This document shows, piece by piece, positions 29,394 through 38,332 of a DNA stretch of 64,000 nt (position 1 is the first letter of the stretch; every line of letters begins with the position of its first letter). The DNA lies in assembly GCF_030817535.1 (NCBI RefSeq), contig NZ_JAUSZL010000002.1, positions 2,790,001 through 2,854,000 on the forward strand, written 5' to 3'. A program made the position numbers and the translations under genes. Source of the DNA: Streptomyces sp. V3I8 (lineage in GTDB: Bacteria; Actinomycetota; Actinomycetes; Streptomycetales; Streptomycetaceae). The notes under the pieces were generated by a model that was not told the DNA's origin, searched no databases, and saw only the letters and a list, made by a program, of their open reading frames with translations.

Positions 29394-31244
29394 ATGCCCA
29401 CTACACCCGCCCCCGCCGAGGAAGCCGCCGGGACTGAACCCGCCGCGCACCGCTCCGCCGTACGCAGCCTGCTGCGCCTGTGGCCGTACGTACGGCCCGT
29501 GCGCGCCCGGCTCGGGACCGCCGCCGTGATCGCGGTCGTCGCCTCCTGCACGGGGCTGGTGATCCCGCTGGTCCTGAAGTGGATCGTGGACGGGCCGGTG
29601 GCCGACCGGGACACGGGCGGTGTGTGGCTCGGAGCGCTGTACCTCCTGCTGCTCGGTGTCGCCGAAGCGGTGCTGTTCGGGCTGCGGCGGTGGCTGGTGG
29701 CCAGACCGCTGGCCGGGGTCGAGGCGACGATGCGGGCGGACCTGTACCGGCACCTGCAGCGGCTGCCCCTCGCGTTCCACGACCGCTGGCCCAGCGGGCA
29801 GTTGCTGTCGCGGGGCACGACCGACCTGATGCTGCTGCGGATGTTCCTCGCGTTCCCGCTGACGTTCCTGCTGGTCAACTCGGTGACGATCCTCGTGGGC
29901 GTCCTGATCATGCTGGCCCAGGACTGGGCCCTGGGACTCGTGCTGCTCGCGCCCGCGCTGCCGGTGGTGGTCTTCTGCTGGCTCTTCGAGAAGCGGTACT
30001 CGCGGGTGGCGCGGCAGGCGCAGGACCAGGTCGGCGACCTGACGACGCTCGTCGAGGAGAGCGTGCTCGGCATCCGGATCATCAAGGGGTTCGGGCGCCA
30101 CCGCAGTCAGGCCCTCGCCTTCCGGGACCTCTCCCGCACGCTGCGCGGCACGGAGCTCGCCAAGGCGCGGCTGCTCGCCGGCATCTACGCCGCCATCACG
30201 ACCCTGCCCGAACTCGCCATCGGCGCGGCCCTCGTGCTCGGCACGGTGCAGGTCGCCGACGGCGACCTGTCGGCCGGCACGCTGGTCGCGTTCCTCTCCA
30301 CGGCCCTCGCCCTGCGCTGGCCAGTGGAGTCGATCGGCTTCCTCCTGGCGATGAGCCAGGAGGCGGCGACGGCGACGGAACGCTACTTCGAGGTGATGGA
30401 CGCGCCGCCGGAGTCCGGTGCCGGGCGGCCGGCCGGCGCGGCGCCGCGGGCCGCCGCGTCCGCCACGGGCGCCGGTGCCCACGGCCGGGACGGGCTGCGG
30501 TTCGAGAACGTCCGGTTCCGGTATCCCGACGCCGAAGCCGGCGGCGTTCCCGTGCTCGACCGTGTCGACCTGCACGTGCGGCACGGCGAGACCATGGCCC
30601 TCGTCGGCGGCACGGGTTCCGGCAAGACGACGCTCACCGCGCTCGTGCCCCGGCTGCACGAGATCACGTCCGGGCGGATCACCCTGGACGGCGTCGACAT
30701 CACCGCGATGCCCAGGGAGGAGCTGCGCACCCTCGTGGCGGTCGCCTTCGAGGAGCCCACTCTCTTCTCCGCCGCCGTGCGCGAGAACGTCCTGATGGGC
30801 GCCGCCGGCACCGCGGACGAGGACGACCTGCGCCGCGCCCTGGCCGTGGCGCAGGCGGACTTCGCGCACGCCCTCCCGCAGGGCACGGACACCCAGGTCG
30901 GTGAGCAGGGCCTCAGCCTGTCCGGCGGCCAGCGCCAGCGCCTCGCCCTGGCGCGGGCGGTCGTCGGCAGCCCCCGCTTCCTCGTCCTGGACGACCCGCT
31001 CTCCGCCCTGGACGTCCACACGGAGGCCCTCGTCGAGGCGGCCCTGCGCCGCGTCCTCGCCGGGACGACCGCCCTGGTCGTGGCCCACCGCCCGTCCACG
31101 GTCCTGCTCGCCGACCGCGTGGCCCTGCTCTCCGGGGGCCGTGTCACCGCGGTGGGCACGCACCACGAACTGCTGCGGACGAGCGCGGAGTACGCCTGGC
31201 TGATGTCGGGAAGGACCCTGACGACCGAGAGGGAGACGCGATGA
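29394..31244 (+). CDS. ABC exporter half-transporter, degenerate NBD subunit
   Basis: A 616-residue type IV exporter half: six membrane helices (about 35-320) then an ATPase domain. Walker A GGTGSGKT is at 405-412 and the signature LSGGQRQRLALA at 509-520. Walker B reads VLDDPLSALD, with Asp534 where the catalytic Glu should be, and the Q-loop position has Glu453 in AFEEP. Such changes mark the non-hydrolysing site of heterodimeric exporters. Its last codons overlap the next gene (ATGA), its obvious partner. Cargo is unknown. An Ala-rich linker (340-362) joins the domains. Confidence 0.93.
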   Translation: MPTTPAPAEEAAGTEPAAHRSAVRSLLRLWPYVRPVRARLGTAAVIAVVASCTGLVIPLVLKWIVDGPVADRDTGGVWLGALYLLLLGVAEAVLFGLRRWLVARPLAGVEATMRADLYRHLQRLPLAFHDRWPSGQLLSRGTTDLMLLRMFLAFPLTFLLVNSVTILVGVLIMLAQDWALGLVLLAPALPVVVFCWLFEKRYSRVARQAQDQVGDLTTLVEESVLGIRIIKGFGRHRSQALAFRDLSRTLRGTELAKARLLAGIYAAITTLPELAIGAALVLGTVQVADGDLSAGTLVAFLSTALALRWPVESIGFLLAMSQEAATATERYFEVMDAPPESGAGRPAGAAPRAAASATGAGAHGRDGLRFENVRFRYPDAEAGGVPVLDRVDLHVRHGETMALVGGTGSGKTTLTALVPRLHEITSGRITLDGVDITAMPREELRTLVAVAFEEPTLFSAAVRENVLMGAAGTADEDDLRRALAVAQADFAHALPQGTDTQVGEQGLSLSGGQRQRLALARAVVGSPRFLVLDDPLSALDVHTEALVEAALRRVLAGTTALVVAHRPSTVLLADRVALLSGGRVTAVGTHHELLRTSAEYAWLMSGRTLTTERETR

Positions 31245-33097
31245 CGGCGCCCACGGCCACCGCGCCGACGGACGACGGCGACAACGGTGGCGGCGATCCC
31301 TTCGACCGCGACGCCCTGCCCGCTCCCCCGCATGCCACGGCCACCCTCCTGCGCTCACTGCTCGCCCCCCTGCGGGCCCGCGTCGCCCTCGCCGCGGTCC
31401 TCCTCCTGCTCCAGCAGGCGGCGGTGCAGGTGGGCCCACTGCTCGTGGCGTACGCCATCGACCGCGCCGTACCGGCCCTGCGCGCGGACGACCGCGGCCC
31501 GCTGATCGCGGTGGCCGCCGCGTACGCGCTGTGCTCGGTGGCGGCCGGCGGCCTCCAGTACGGCTTCGTCCTCGTCTCCGCCCGTGTCAACCAGGACGTC
31601 CTGCTCGACCTGCGCGGCAGGATCTTCCGGCACGCGCAGGCGCTGAGCGTCGACTTCCACGACCGCTACACCTCGGGCCGGCTCATCTCCCGCTCCACGA
31701 CGGACGTCGAGTCGCTGCGCGAACTGCTCAGCGAGGGCCTGCAGGAACTCATCACCGTCATCCTGTCGTTCGTCTACATCTCGGCGCTGCTGCTCTGGCT
31801 GGACCTGGGCCTCGGCGCGGTCGCGGTGGCGTCGTTCGTGCCGCTGTACCTCCTCATCCGGCTCTACCGGCGCCGCGCCGGGCGGATGTTCAGCGTCCGC
31901 TCGACCGCGATCGCCGCCGTCATCGTGAAGTTCGCGGAGACGATGAACGGCATCAGGCCGGTCCGCGCCTTCCGCCGCGAGGCCGTCAACGACGCCGCCT
32001 TCCACACCCTCAACAGCCGCCACGAACGCAGCAACGGCGACGCCCTCCTGGAGATGGCCCGCTATGTCGTCGGCTCCCGCCTGGTCGCCAACACGGCGGT
32101 CGCGGGAATCGTGCTGTGGGGCGCCTACCGGGTCGCCTCGGGTTCGCTGGCGCTGGGTGTGCTGGCCGCCGCGGTGCTGTACCTGCGCCGCCTGTACGAC
32201 CCGATCGACCGGCTCGGCATGTTCCTCAACTCCTACCAGTCGGCGGCCGCCTCCCTGGAGAAGGTGGCGGGCCTGCTGGCCCAGGTCCCCTCGGTGCCGG
32301 AGCCCGCACAGCCGCGCGACCTGCCCCCACTCGCCTCCGAACACCCGGGCCGCGAGGTCGTGTTCGACGACGTCCGCTTCACCTACCGCACCGGCGGCGA
32401 GGTGCTGCCGTCCTTCTCGCTGACGATCCCGGCGGGCCAGACCGTCGCCGTGGTCGGCTCCACGGGCGCCGGCAAGTCGACGCTCGCCAAACTCCTGGCC
32501 CGCTTCTACGACCCCACGAGCGGCCGGGTCCTCCTCGACGGCGTGGACCTGCGTGAGCTGGCGGTGCCCGAACTGCGGCGCGGGGTCGTGATGGTGACGC
32601 AGGAGGCGTTCCTCTTCTCCGGCACGGTCGCCGAGAACATCGCCATCGGCCGCCCGGACGCCTCCCGCGAGGACATCGAGCGGGCCGCGAAGTCCATCGG
32701 CGCCCACGATTTCATCAGCGCCCTGCCGGACGGCTACGACACGGACGTACGCAAGAGGGGCGGGCGCATCTCGGCCGGTCAGCGCCAACTGGTGGCGTTC
32801 GCGCGGGCCCTGCTCGCCGACCCGGCCGTCCTCATCCTCGACGAGGCCACCAGTTCCCTGGACGTGCCGGGCGAACGCGCCGTCCAGCGGGCCATGGACA
32901 CGGTCCTGCACGGCCGTACGGCGGTGGTCGTCGCGCACCGCCTGTCGACGGTCGAGATCGCCGACCGGGTCCTCGTCATGGAGCACGGCCGCATCGTGGA
33001 GGACGGCAGCCCCGCCCGGCTCGTCGAGGACACGGGCCGCTTCGCGGACCTGCACCGGGCCTGGCAGGACAGCCTCGTGCAGGGGCAGGCCCGGTGA
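31241..33097 (+). CDS. ABC exporter half-transporter, catalytic NBD subunit
   Basis: A 618-residue partner of the upstream exporter. Six helices lie at about 45-335. Walker A GSTGAGKST is at 406-414 and Walker B LILDEATSSLD keeps the catalytic Glu. Its signature is altered to ISAGQRQL (511-514 SAGQ). In heterodimers the altered signature of one chain faces the altered Walker B of the other, so the two deviations make one coherent degenerate site. Start ATG at 31241 overlaps the upstream stop. Confidence 0.93.
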   Translation: MTAPTATAPTDDGDNGGGDPFDRDALPAPPHATATLLRSLLAPLRARVALAAVLLLLQQAAVQVGPLLVAYAIDRAVPALRADDRGPLIAVAAAYALCSVAAGGLQYGFVLVSARVNQDVLLDLRGRIFRHAQALSVDFHDRYTSGRLISRSTTDVESLRELLSEGLQELITVILSFVYISALLLWLDLGLGAVAVASFVPLYLLIRLYRRRAGRMFSVRSTAIAAVIVKFAETMNGIRPVRAFRREAVNDAAFHTLNSRHERSNGDALLEMARYVVGSRLVANTAVAGIVLWGAYRVASGSLALGVLAAAVLYLRRLYDPIDRLGMFLNSYQSAAASLEKVAGLLAQVPSVPEPAQPRDLPPLASEHPGREVVFDDVRFTYRTGGEVLPSFSLTIPAGQTVAVVGSTGAGKSTLAKLLARFYDPTSGRVLLDGVDLRELAVPELRRGVVMVTQEAFLFSGTVAENIAIGRPDASREDIERAAKSIGAHDFISALPDGYDTDVRKRGGRISAGQRQLVAFARALLADPAVLILDEATSSLDVPGERAVQRAMDTVLHGRTAVVVAHRLSTVEIADRVLVMEHGRIVEDGSPARLVEDTGRFADLHRAWQDSLVQGQAR

Positions 33098-33684
33098 CAC
33101 CGCGGCGCACGCGCGGGGCCGCGTCCGCGGACGGTTCCCGCCCGGACGTCTCGTACGCCGGTCCGGGCGTACCCGACCGCCGTGGCGGCGCCCGGTACCT
33201 GGGGTGGCTGGTCACCCGGCAGCCGGGGCGGCCGGCGGCGGGGCGCTGCCGGCCACCGTCCGGATGGTGCTGATGGCGCCGGCGCCGTACCTGCTGTCCC
33301 GGGCGGCGGCGGACGGCGCGTACGCGGCGCTCCGGCACTCGTGGCACGGCGAGCGGCCGACACCTTCCTGAACCCGGTCCGTCCCGCCCCCGCCCGCCCC
33401 CGCCGCTGTCCGTCCGTCCGCACGACAGCGGATCCGTATACCGAACACGAAATCCCGGACAACGAACCCTTTCCGGCCAAATTCTTGATGCGCACCTGAC
33501 ATGAGAGGCGTTCGCCTGCCACTCTTCCCACAGCCACTCCACAGCAACCCCACAGTTGCCGACGCCGTGGCGTGGTGCCCCCCACGCACGTGGTTCTGCG
33601 TTCCGTCTTGTTCTGCCCGGCCGGCTGCCGGCCGTCCGGTCCCCTCTGGCCATGCGGTCCGTGGCCACGCAGAAGGAGTCCGTG
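33098..33684. other. Intergenic leader region before metalloprotease 1
   Basis: This 587-bp gap has no convincing gene. An in-frame stretch 33204-33371 could encode a 55-residue peptide ending HSWHGERPTPS, but it has no ribosome site or recognisable family. The right part (33440-33684) is less GC-rich and holds the conserved promoter-like element at 33457-33527 and the protease ribosome site AGAAGGAG at 33671. Confidence 0.4.
33457..33527 (+). promoter_or_regulatory. Conserved upstream element of metalloprotease 1
   Basis: Ordered blocks GGACAACGAAC (33457), TTTCCGGCCAA (33470-33480), TGACATG (33497-33503) and CTGCCACTCTTC (33516-33527) recur upstream of metalloprotease 2 with exactly the same spacings (13, 27 and 19 bp between block starts). 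The sequences between blocks differ, so this looks like conserved regulatory architecture: promoter and activator sites. Confidence 0.65.
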
Positions 33685-35733
33685 TTGAGACGCACCTCCC
33701 ACAGACAGACCTCGCACTCCACCTCCACCTCCACCCGCCGCAAGGCCACCGCGGGCGCGCTCGTCGCCGTCGCCGCCCTGCTCGCCGCGGCCGTCCAGAC
33801 GGGCACGGCGACCGCCGACGCCCGGCCCGCCCCGGGCAAGCTCGACAAGGGGTCCCTGGCCGTCAAGCTCTCCCCCGCCCAGCGCGCCGCACTGCTGCGC
33901 GACGCCGACTCCGCGAAGACGGACACGGCGGCGGAACTGGGCCTCGGTGCCAAGGAGAAGCTCGTCGTCCGTGACGTGGTCAAGGACGCCGACGGCACGG
34001 TCCACACCCGCTACGAGCGCACCTACGCCGGGCTCCCGGTCCTCGGCGGCGACCTGGTGGTCGACACCGCGAAGTCGGGGAGGACGGAAGGCGTGACCCG
34101 GGCGGTGAAGGCCCGGCTGGAGGGCCTCACCACCAGCGCCGCCGTGAAACCGGCGACCGCCGAGAAGCAGGCTCTCAGGGCCGCCGCCGCGGAGGGCTCG
34201 AAGCGGACGGAGGCGGACGGCGCCCGCAAGGTGATCTGGGCGGCGGGCGGCAAACCGACTCTCGCGTACGAGACGGTCGTCGGCGGGCTCCAGCACGACG
34301 GCACCCCGAACGAGCTGCACGTCGTCACGGACGCGGCCACCGGCAAGAAGCTGTACGAGTACCAGGGCGTCGACAACGGCACCGGCAACACCCAGTACAG
34401 CGGCTCGGTGACGCTCGGCAGCGCGCAGTCCGGGTCGACGTACAACCTCACGGACACGACCCGCGGCAACCACAGGACGAACAACCTGAACCGCGGCACG
34501 TCCGGCACCGGCACGCTCTTCTCCGGCCCGGACGACGTGTGGGGCAACGGCGCCGCCTCGAACACCGAGACGGCCGCCGCGGACGCCCACTACGGGGCCG
34601 CGCTGACCTGGGACTACTACAAGAACGTCCAGGGCCGCACCGGTATCCGCGGGGACGGCGTCGGCGCGTACTCCCGCGTCCACTACGGCAACAACTACGT
34701 CAACGCCTTCTGGCAGGACTCCTGCTTCTGCATGACGTACGGCGACGGGTCGGGCAACGCCAAGCCGCTGACGTCGATCGACGTGGCCGCGCACGAGATG
34801 ACGCACGGCGTGACGGCCAACACCGCGGGCCTCAACTACAGCGGCGAGTCGGGCGGCCTGAACGAGGCCACCTCCGACATCTTCGCGGCGGCGGTCGAGT
34901 TCTACGCGGCCAACTCCACCGACGTCGGCGACTACCTGGTCGGCGAGAAGATCGACATCAACGGCAACGGCACCCCGCTGCGCTACATGGACAAGCCCAG
35001 CAGGGACGGCGCGTCCAAGGACAGCTGGTACTCGGGCATCGGCTCGGTGGACGTGCACTACTCCTCGGGTCCGGCGAACCACTTCTTCTACCTGCTCAGC
35101 GAGGGCAGCGGCGCCAAGACCGTGAACGGCGTCGCGTACGACTCGCCGACCTCGGACGGCCTGCCGGTCACCGGCATCGGCCGCGACAAGGCCGCGCTGA
35201 TCTGGTTCAAGGCGCTCACCACCAAGTTCACGACCACGACCAACTACGCGGCGGCCCGCACCGGCACGCTCGCGGTCGCGGGTGAGCTGTACGGCACCAC
35301 GAGCGCCGAGTACACGGCCGTGCAGAACGCCTGGGCCGGCATCAACGTCGGCACCCGGCCCGGCGGCGGGGGCGGCGGCACGTCGTTCGAGAGCACGGCC
35401 GTGGTGTCGATTCCGGACAACGGGGCCGCTGTCACCTCCTCGATAACAGTTTCCGGCCAGGCCGGAAACGCTCCCTCCAACCTGGTCGTGACGCCGGACA
35501 TCACCCACACCTGGCGCGGCGACCTGGTCGTCGACCTGGTGGCACCGGACGGTTCGGCCTACCGCCTGAAGTCCTTCAGCTCCTCGGACTCGGCGGACAA
35601 CGTCACCGGGCCCTACACCGTCAACGCGTCCTCCGAAGTGGCCAACGGAACCTGGCAGTTGAGGGTCCAGGACCAGGCGGCGCAGGACGTCGGCAGGATC
35701 AACGGCTGGAAGATCACCTTCCCGCAGGCCTAG
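33685..35733 (+). CDS. Secreted M4 metalloprotease with P-domain
   Basis: About 682 residues: a signal peptide, a propeptide with FTP and PepSY-type parts (RYERTYAGLPVLGGDLVV), a thermolysin-family catalytic domain, and a C-terminal proprotein-convertase P-domain (about 570-682). Zinc ligands are in HEMTH (His370, His374) and NEATSDIF (Glu394), with Glu371 catalytic. It is exported and self-processed. The start is probably TTG at 33685, six bases after AAGGAG; GTG at 33682 is too close to that site. A close paralogue lacking the P-domain follows. Confidence 0.93.
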   Translation: MRRTSHRQTSHSTSTSTRRKATAGALVAVAALLAAAVQTGTATADARPAPGKLDKGSLAVKLSPAQRAALLRDADSAKTDTAAELGLGAKEKLVVRDVVKDADGTVHTRYERTYAGLPVLGGDLVVDTAKSGRTEGVTRAVKARLEGLTTSAAVKPATAEKQALRAAAAEGSKRTEADGARKVIWAAGGKPTLAYETVVGGLQHDGTPNELHVVTDAATGKKLYEYQGVDNGTGNTQYSGSVTLGSAQSGSTYNLTDTTRGNHRTNNLNRGTSGTGTLFSGPDDVWGNGAASNTETAAADAHYGAALTWDYYKNVQGRTGIRGDGVGAYSRVHYGNNYVNAFWQDSCFCMTYGDGSGNAKPLTSIDVAAHEMTHGVTANTAGLNYSGESGGLNEATSDIFAAAVEFYAANSTDVGDYLVGEKIDINGNGTPLRYMDKPSRDGASKDSWYSGIGSVDVHYSSGPANHFFYLLSEGSGAKTVNGVAYDSPTSDGLPVTGIGRDKAALIWFKALTTKFTTTTNYAAARTGTLAVAGELYGTTSAEYTAVQNAWAGINVGTRPGGGGGGTSFESTAVVSIPDNGAAVTSSITVSGQAGNAPSNLVVTPDITHTWRGDLVVDLVAPDGSAYRLKSFSSSDSADNVTGPYTVNASSEVANGTWQLRVQDQAAQDVGRINGWKITFPQA

Positions 35734-35755
35734 GCGGGCGGGCCCGTCACGACCA

Positions 35756-35791
35756 GGTGCCACCCCGGAAGCCGACTCCCGGGGCGGCACC
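35756..35791. terminator. Hairpin terminator after metalloprotease 1
   Basis: GGTGCC-A-CCCCGG (35756-35768) pairs with CCGGGG-C-GGCACC (35779-35791), one mismatch, ten-base loop, 22 bp after the stop codon. Confidence 0.75.
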
Positions 35792-35889
35792 CTCTTGACC
35801 TGGGTTTTACCGCTCCCTTACCTGTGGTTACCGGTCCCATTGCCGGATCTTTGCGGGTGATCGAGTCCGCATTGCGTACGCGGATCTTC

Positions 35890-35960
35890 GGGCAACGGAC
35901 GATTTCCGGCCAACCTCCATTTGCCCCACTGACATGTACGCGACCCAACTGGCACTGTTC
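35890..35960 (+). promoter_or_regulatory. Conserved upstream element of metalloprotease 2
   Basis: GGGCAACGGAC (35890), TTTCCGGCCAA (35903-35913), TGACATG (35930-35936) and CTGGCACTGTTC (35949-35960) match the blocks upstream of metalloprotease 1 in order and spacing. The start codon lies 93 bp downstream of the last block, leaving room for a leader. Confidence 0.65.
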
Positions 35961-36052
35961 ACCTCGCACCAACGGCACGCCCCGCACCGCAACTTCACCG
36001 CAGCCCGACCGCTTCCCCATGCCGGTCGGACACCCCCCACGAAGGAGCTTGT

Positions 36053-37696
36053 GTGACCCCCCTCTACGCGCGTCGCAACCGCACCACCCTCGCCATCGCC
36101 ACCGCTGTCGCGGCCGGAGCCCTCCTCACCACCGGTCTCACCACCGCCTCCGCCCAGACCCCGGCCGAGCAGTCCGACACGGCCCTCGCCGCGGCGCCGG
36201 TCCAGCTGACCCCGGCAGCCCGTACGAGCCTCATCCAGAAGGCCGACGCGGCCGCCACGCAGACCGCGGACGAGATAGGTCTCGGCGCCGACGAGAAGCT
36301 GGTCGTCAGAGACGTCGTCAAGAACGTCGACGGCACGACCCACACCCGCTACGAGCGCACCTACGCGGGACTGCCCGTCCTCGGCGGCGACCTGGTCGTC
36401 CACGCGACCGAGGCCGGCCGGACCCAGGGCGTGACGAAGGCGACCAAGGCGACCATCAAGGTCTCCGACGTCACCCCGGACATCACCAGGGCCGCCGCCG
36501 AGAAGCAGGCCGTGTCGGCCGCGAAGGCCGAGGGCAGCAAGAAGTCCGCCGCCGACAAGGCGCCCCGCAAGGTCGTCTGGGCGGCCGACGGCAAGCCGGT
36601 CCTGGCCTACGAGACGGTCGTCGGCGGCTTCCAGCACGACGGCACCCCGCAGGAGCTGCACGTCGTCACCGACGCCGAGTCGGGCAAGAAGCTGTACGAG
36701 TGGGAGGCGGTCAAGACCGGTATCGGCAACAGCCAGTACTCCGGCAAGGTCACCATCGGCACCTCGCTCTCCGGCTCGACGTACCAGCTCAACGACACCT
36801 CCCGGGGCTCGCACAAGACGTACAACCTAAACAAGGGCACGTCCGGCACCGGCACCCTCTTCACCGACGCGGACGACACGTGGGGCACGGGCGCGGCGTC
36901 CAACACCCAGACGGCGGCCGTCGACGCGCACTACGGGGCCCAGGTCACCTGGGACTTCTACAAGAACGTGCTCGGCCGCACGGGCATCAAGAACAACGGC
37001 GTCGCGGCCTACTCCCGCGTCCACTACAGCACGGCGTACGTCAACGCCTTCTGGCAGGACTCCTGCTTCTGCATGACGTACGGCGACGGCTCGGGCAGCG
37101 TCAAGCCGCTCACCTCGCTGGACGTCGCGGGCCACGAGATGAGCCACGGCGTCACGGCGAACACCGCGGGCCTCAACTACAGCGGTGAGTCGGGCGGCCT
37201 GAACGAGGCCACCTCCGACATCTTCGGCACGGCGGTCGAGTTCTACGCGGCCAACTCCACCGACGTCGGCGACTACCTCATCGGCGAGAAGATCAACATC
37301 AACGGCAACGGCACCCCGCTGCGCTACATGGACAAGCCGAGCAAGGACGGCGCGTCCAAGGACAGCTGGTCGTCGAGCCTCGGCTCGGTCGACGTGCACT
37401 ACTCGTCGGGCCCGGCGAACCACTTCTTCTACCTCCTCTCGGAGGGCAGCGGCGCCAAGACCATCAACGGCGTCAGCTACAACTCGACGACGTCGAACGG
37501 CACGACGCTCACCGGCATCGGCCGGGACAAGGCGATCAAGATCTGGTACAAGGCGCTCACCGAGTACATGACGTCCACGACGAAGTACGCGGGCGCCCGT
37601 ACGGCGACGCTGAGCGCGGCGTCGGCGCTGTACGGCTCGACGAGCACCGAGTACAAGGCGGTCGCAGCCGCCTGGTCCGGCGTGAACGTCGCCTGA
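36053..37696 (+). CDS. Secreted M4 metalloprotease (short paralogue)
   Basis: A 547-residue thermolysin-family protease with signal peptide, FTP/PepSY propeptide and catalytic domain, ending without an extra C-terminal domain. Zinc ligands are in HEMSH (His361, His365) and NEATSDIF (Glu385). Long stretches of the catalytic domain are identical to the upstream paralogue, so the pair arose by tandem duplication. The start is GTG with AAGGAG five bases upstream. Confidence 0.94.
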   Translation: MTPLYARRNRTTLAIATAVAAGALLTTGLTTASAQTPAEQSDTALAAAPVQLTPAARTSLIQKADAAATQTADEIGLGADEKLVVRDVVKNVDGTTHTRYERTYAGLPVLGGDLVVHATEAGRTQGVTKATKATIKVSDVTPDITRAAAEKQAVSAAKAEGSKKSAADKAPRKVVWAADGKPVLAYETVVGGFQHDGTPQELHVVTDAESGKKLYEWEAVKTGIGNSQYSGKVTIGTSLSGSTYQLNDTSRGSHKTYNLNKGTSGTGTLFTDADDTWGTGAASNTQTAAVDAHYGAQVTWDFYKNVLGRTGIKNNGVAAYSRVHYSTAYVNAFWQDSCFCMTYGDGSGSVKPLTSLDVAGHEMSHGVTANTAGLNYSGESGGLNEATSDIFGTAVEFYAANSTDVGDYLIGEKININGNGTPLRYMDKPSKDGASKDSWSSSLGSVDVHYSSGPANHFFYLLSEGSGAKTINGVSYNSTTSNGTTLTGIGRDKAIKIWYKALTEYMTSTTKYAGARTATLSAASALYGSTSTEYKAVAAAWSGVNVA

Positions 37697-37716
37697 CAAC
37701 AGGGAAGTCGTGAGTG

Positions 37717-37752
37717 GGCGGTACCCGGGACGAGACATCCCCGGGTACCGCC
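37717..37752. terminator. 13-bp hairpin terminator after metalloprotease 2
   Basis: GGCGGTACCCGGG (37717-37729) pairs perfectly with CCCGGGTACCGCC (37740-37752), followed by CTACTCTT. It ends 15 bp before the DUF1990 start codon. Confidence 0.85.
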
Positions 37753-37767
37753 CTACTCTTGGTTCCC

Positions 37768-38274
37768 ATGCCCTTCACGTACGAGGACGTGGGCGCGACC
37801 CGCGACGGCCGGTGCCCGCCCGGCTTCCACCCCCTGCACGTCCGCACCCGCATAGGCGAGGGCCACGAGGTCTTCAGGACCGCCGCCCGGGCGGTCCTGA
37901 CCTGGGAGCTCCACAGGGCGATCGGCGTCACGATCACCACGGACGCCGCCGAGGCGGCCCCGGGCGTGGACGTGACGGTCGGCCTGGGCCCTCTCGTCAG
38001 GGCTCCCTGCCGCATCGTCTGGACCCTGGACGAACCGCGCCGCGCCGGCTGGGCCTACGGCACCCTCCCCGGCCATCCGGAGTCCGGCGAGGAGGCCTTC
38101 GTGGTCGACCGCACGGGCGACGGCACGGTCTGGCTGACCGTGACCGCCTTCAGCCGCCCGGCGAAGTGGTACGCGAAGGCCGGCGGGGCGGCGACCCGGG
38201 GCCTGCAGCACGCGTACGCGCGACGGTGCGGGACGGTGCTGCGGCGGATGTGCGCGGGGGACGACAAGCCCTAG
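37768..38274 (+). CDS. DUF1990 family protein
   Basis: A 168-residue protein that matches the DUF1990 family in overall pattern: FTYEDVGATRDG at the N-terminus, IGEGHEVFRTAARAVLTWELHRAIGV, then GYGTLPGHPESGEEAF-like strands (here WAYGTLPGHPESGEEAFVV), and a basic C-terminus. The family has a START-like fold prediction and no known function. The ATG at 37768 was chosen because the upstream frame lies within the terminator. It is convergent with glgP. Confidence 0.78.
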   Translation: MPFTYEDVGATRDGRCPPGFHPLHVRTRIGEGHEVFRTAARAVLTWELHRAIGVTITTDAAEAAPGVDVTVGLGPLVRAPCRIVWTLDEPRRAGWAYGTLPGHPESGEEAFVVDRTGDGTVWLTVTAFSRPAKWYAKAGGAATRGLQHAYARRCGTVLRRMCAGDDKP

Positions 38275-38332
38275 AGGTGTTCCGGAGGCCACGGACGCCG
38301 CCCGCGCATCTCACCGCGTCAGGGGCGGCGCC

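Larger units (their letters stand above)
35734..36052. other. Intergenic region between the two metalloprotease genes
   Basis: A 319-bp gap with the terminator of metalloprotease 1 (35756-35791), the conserved element (35890-35960) and the ribosome site GAAGGAG before metalloprotease 2. No gene is seen. Confidence 0.5.

Noticed and set aside
33204..33371. Possible 55-residue ORF from GTG ending HSWHGERPTPS
   Set aside because: No ribosome site, no recognisable family, and high GC makes open frames common here.
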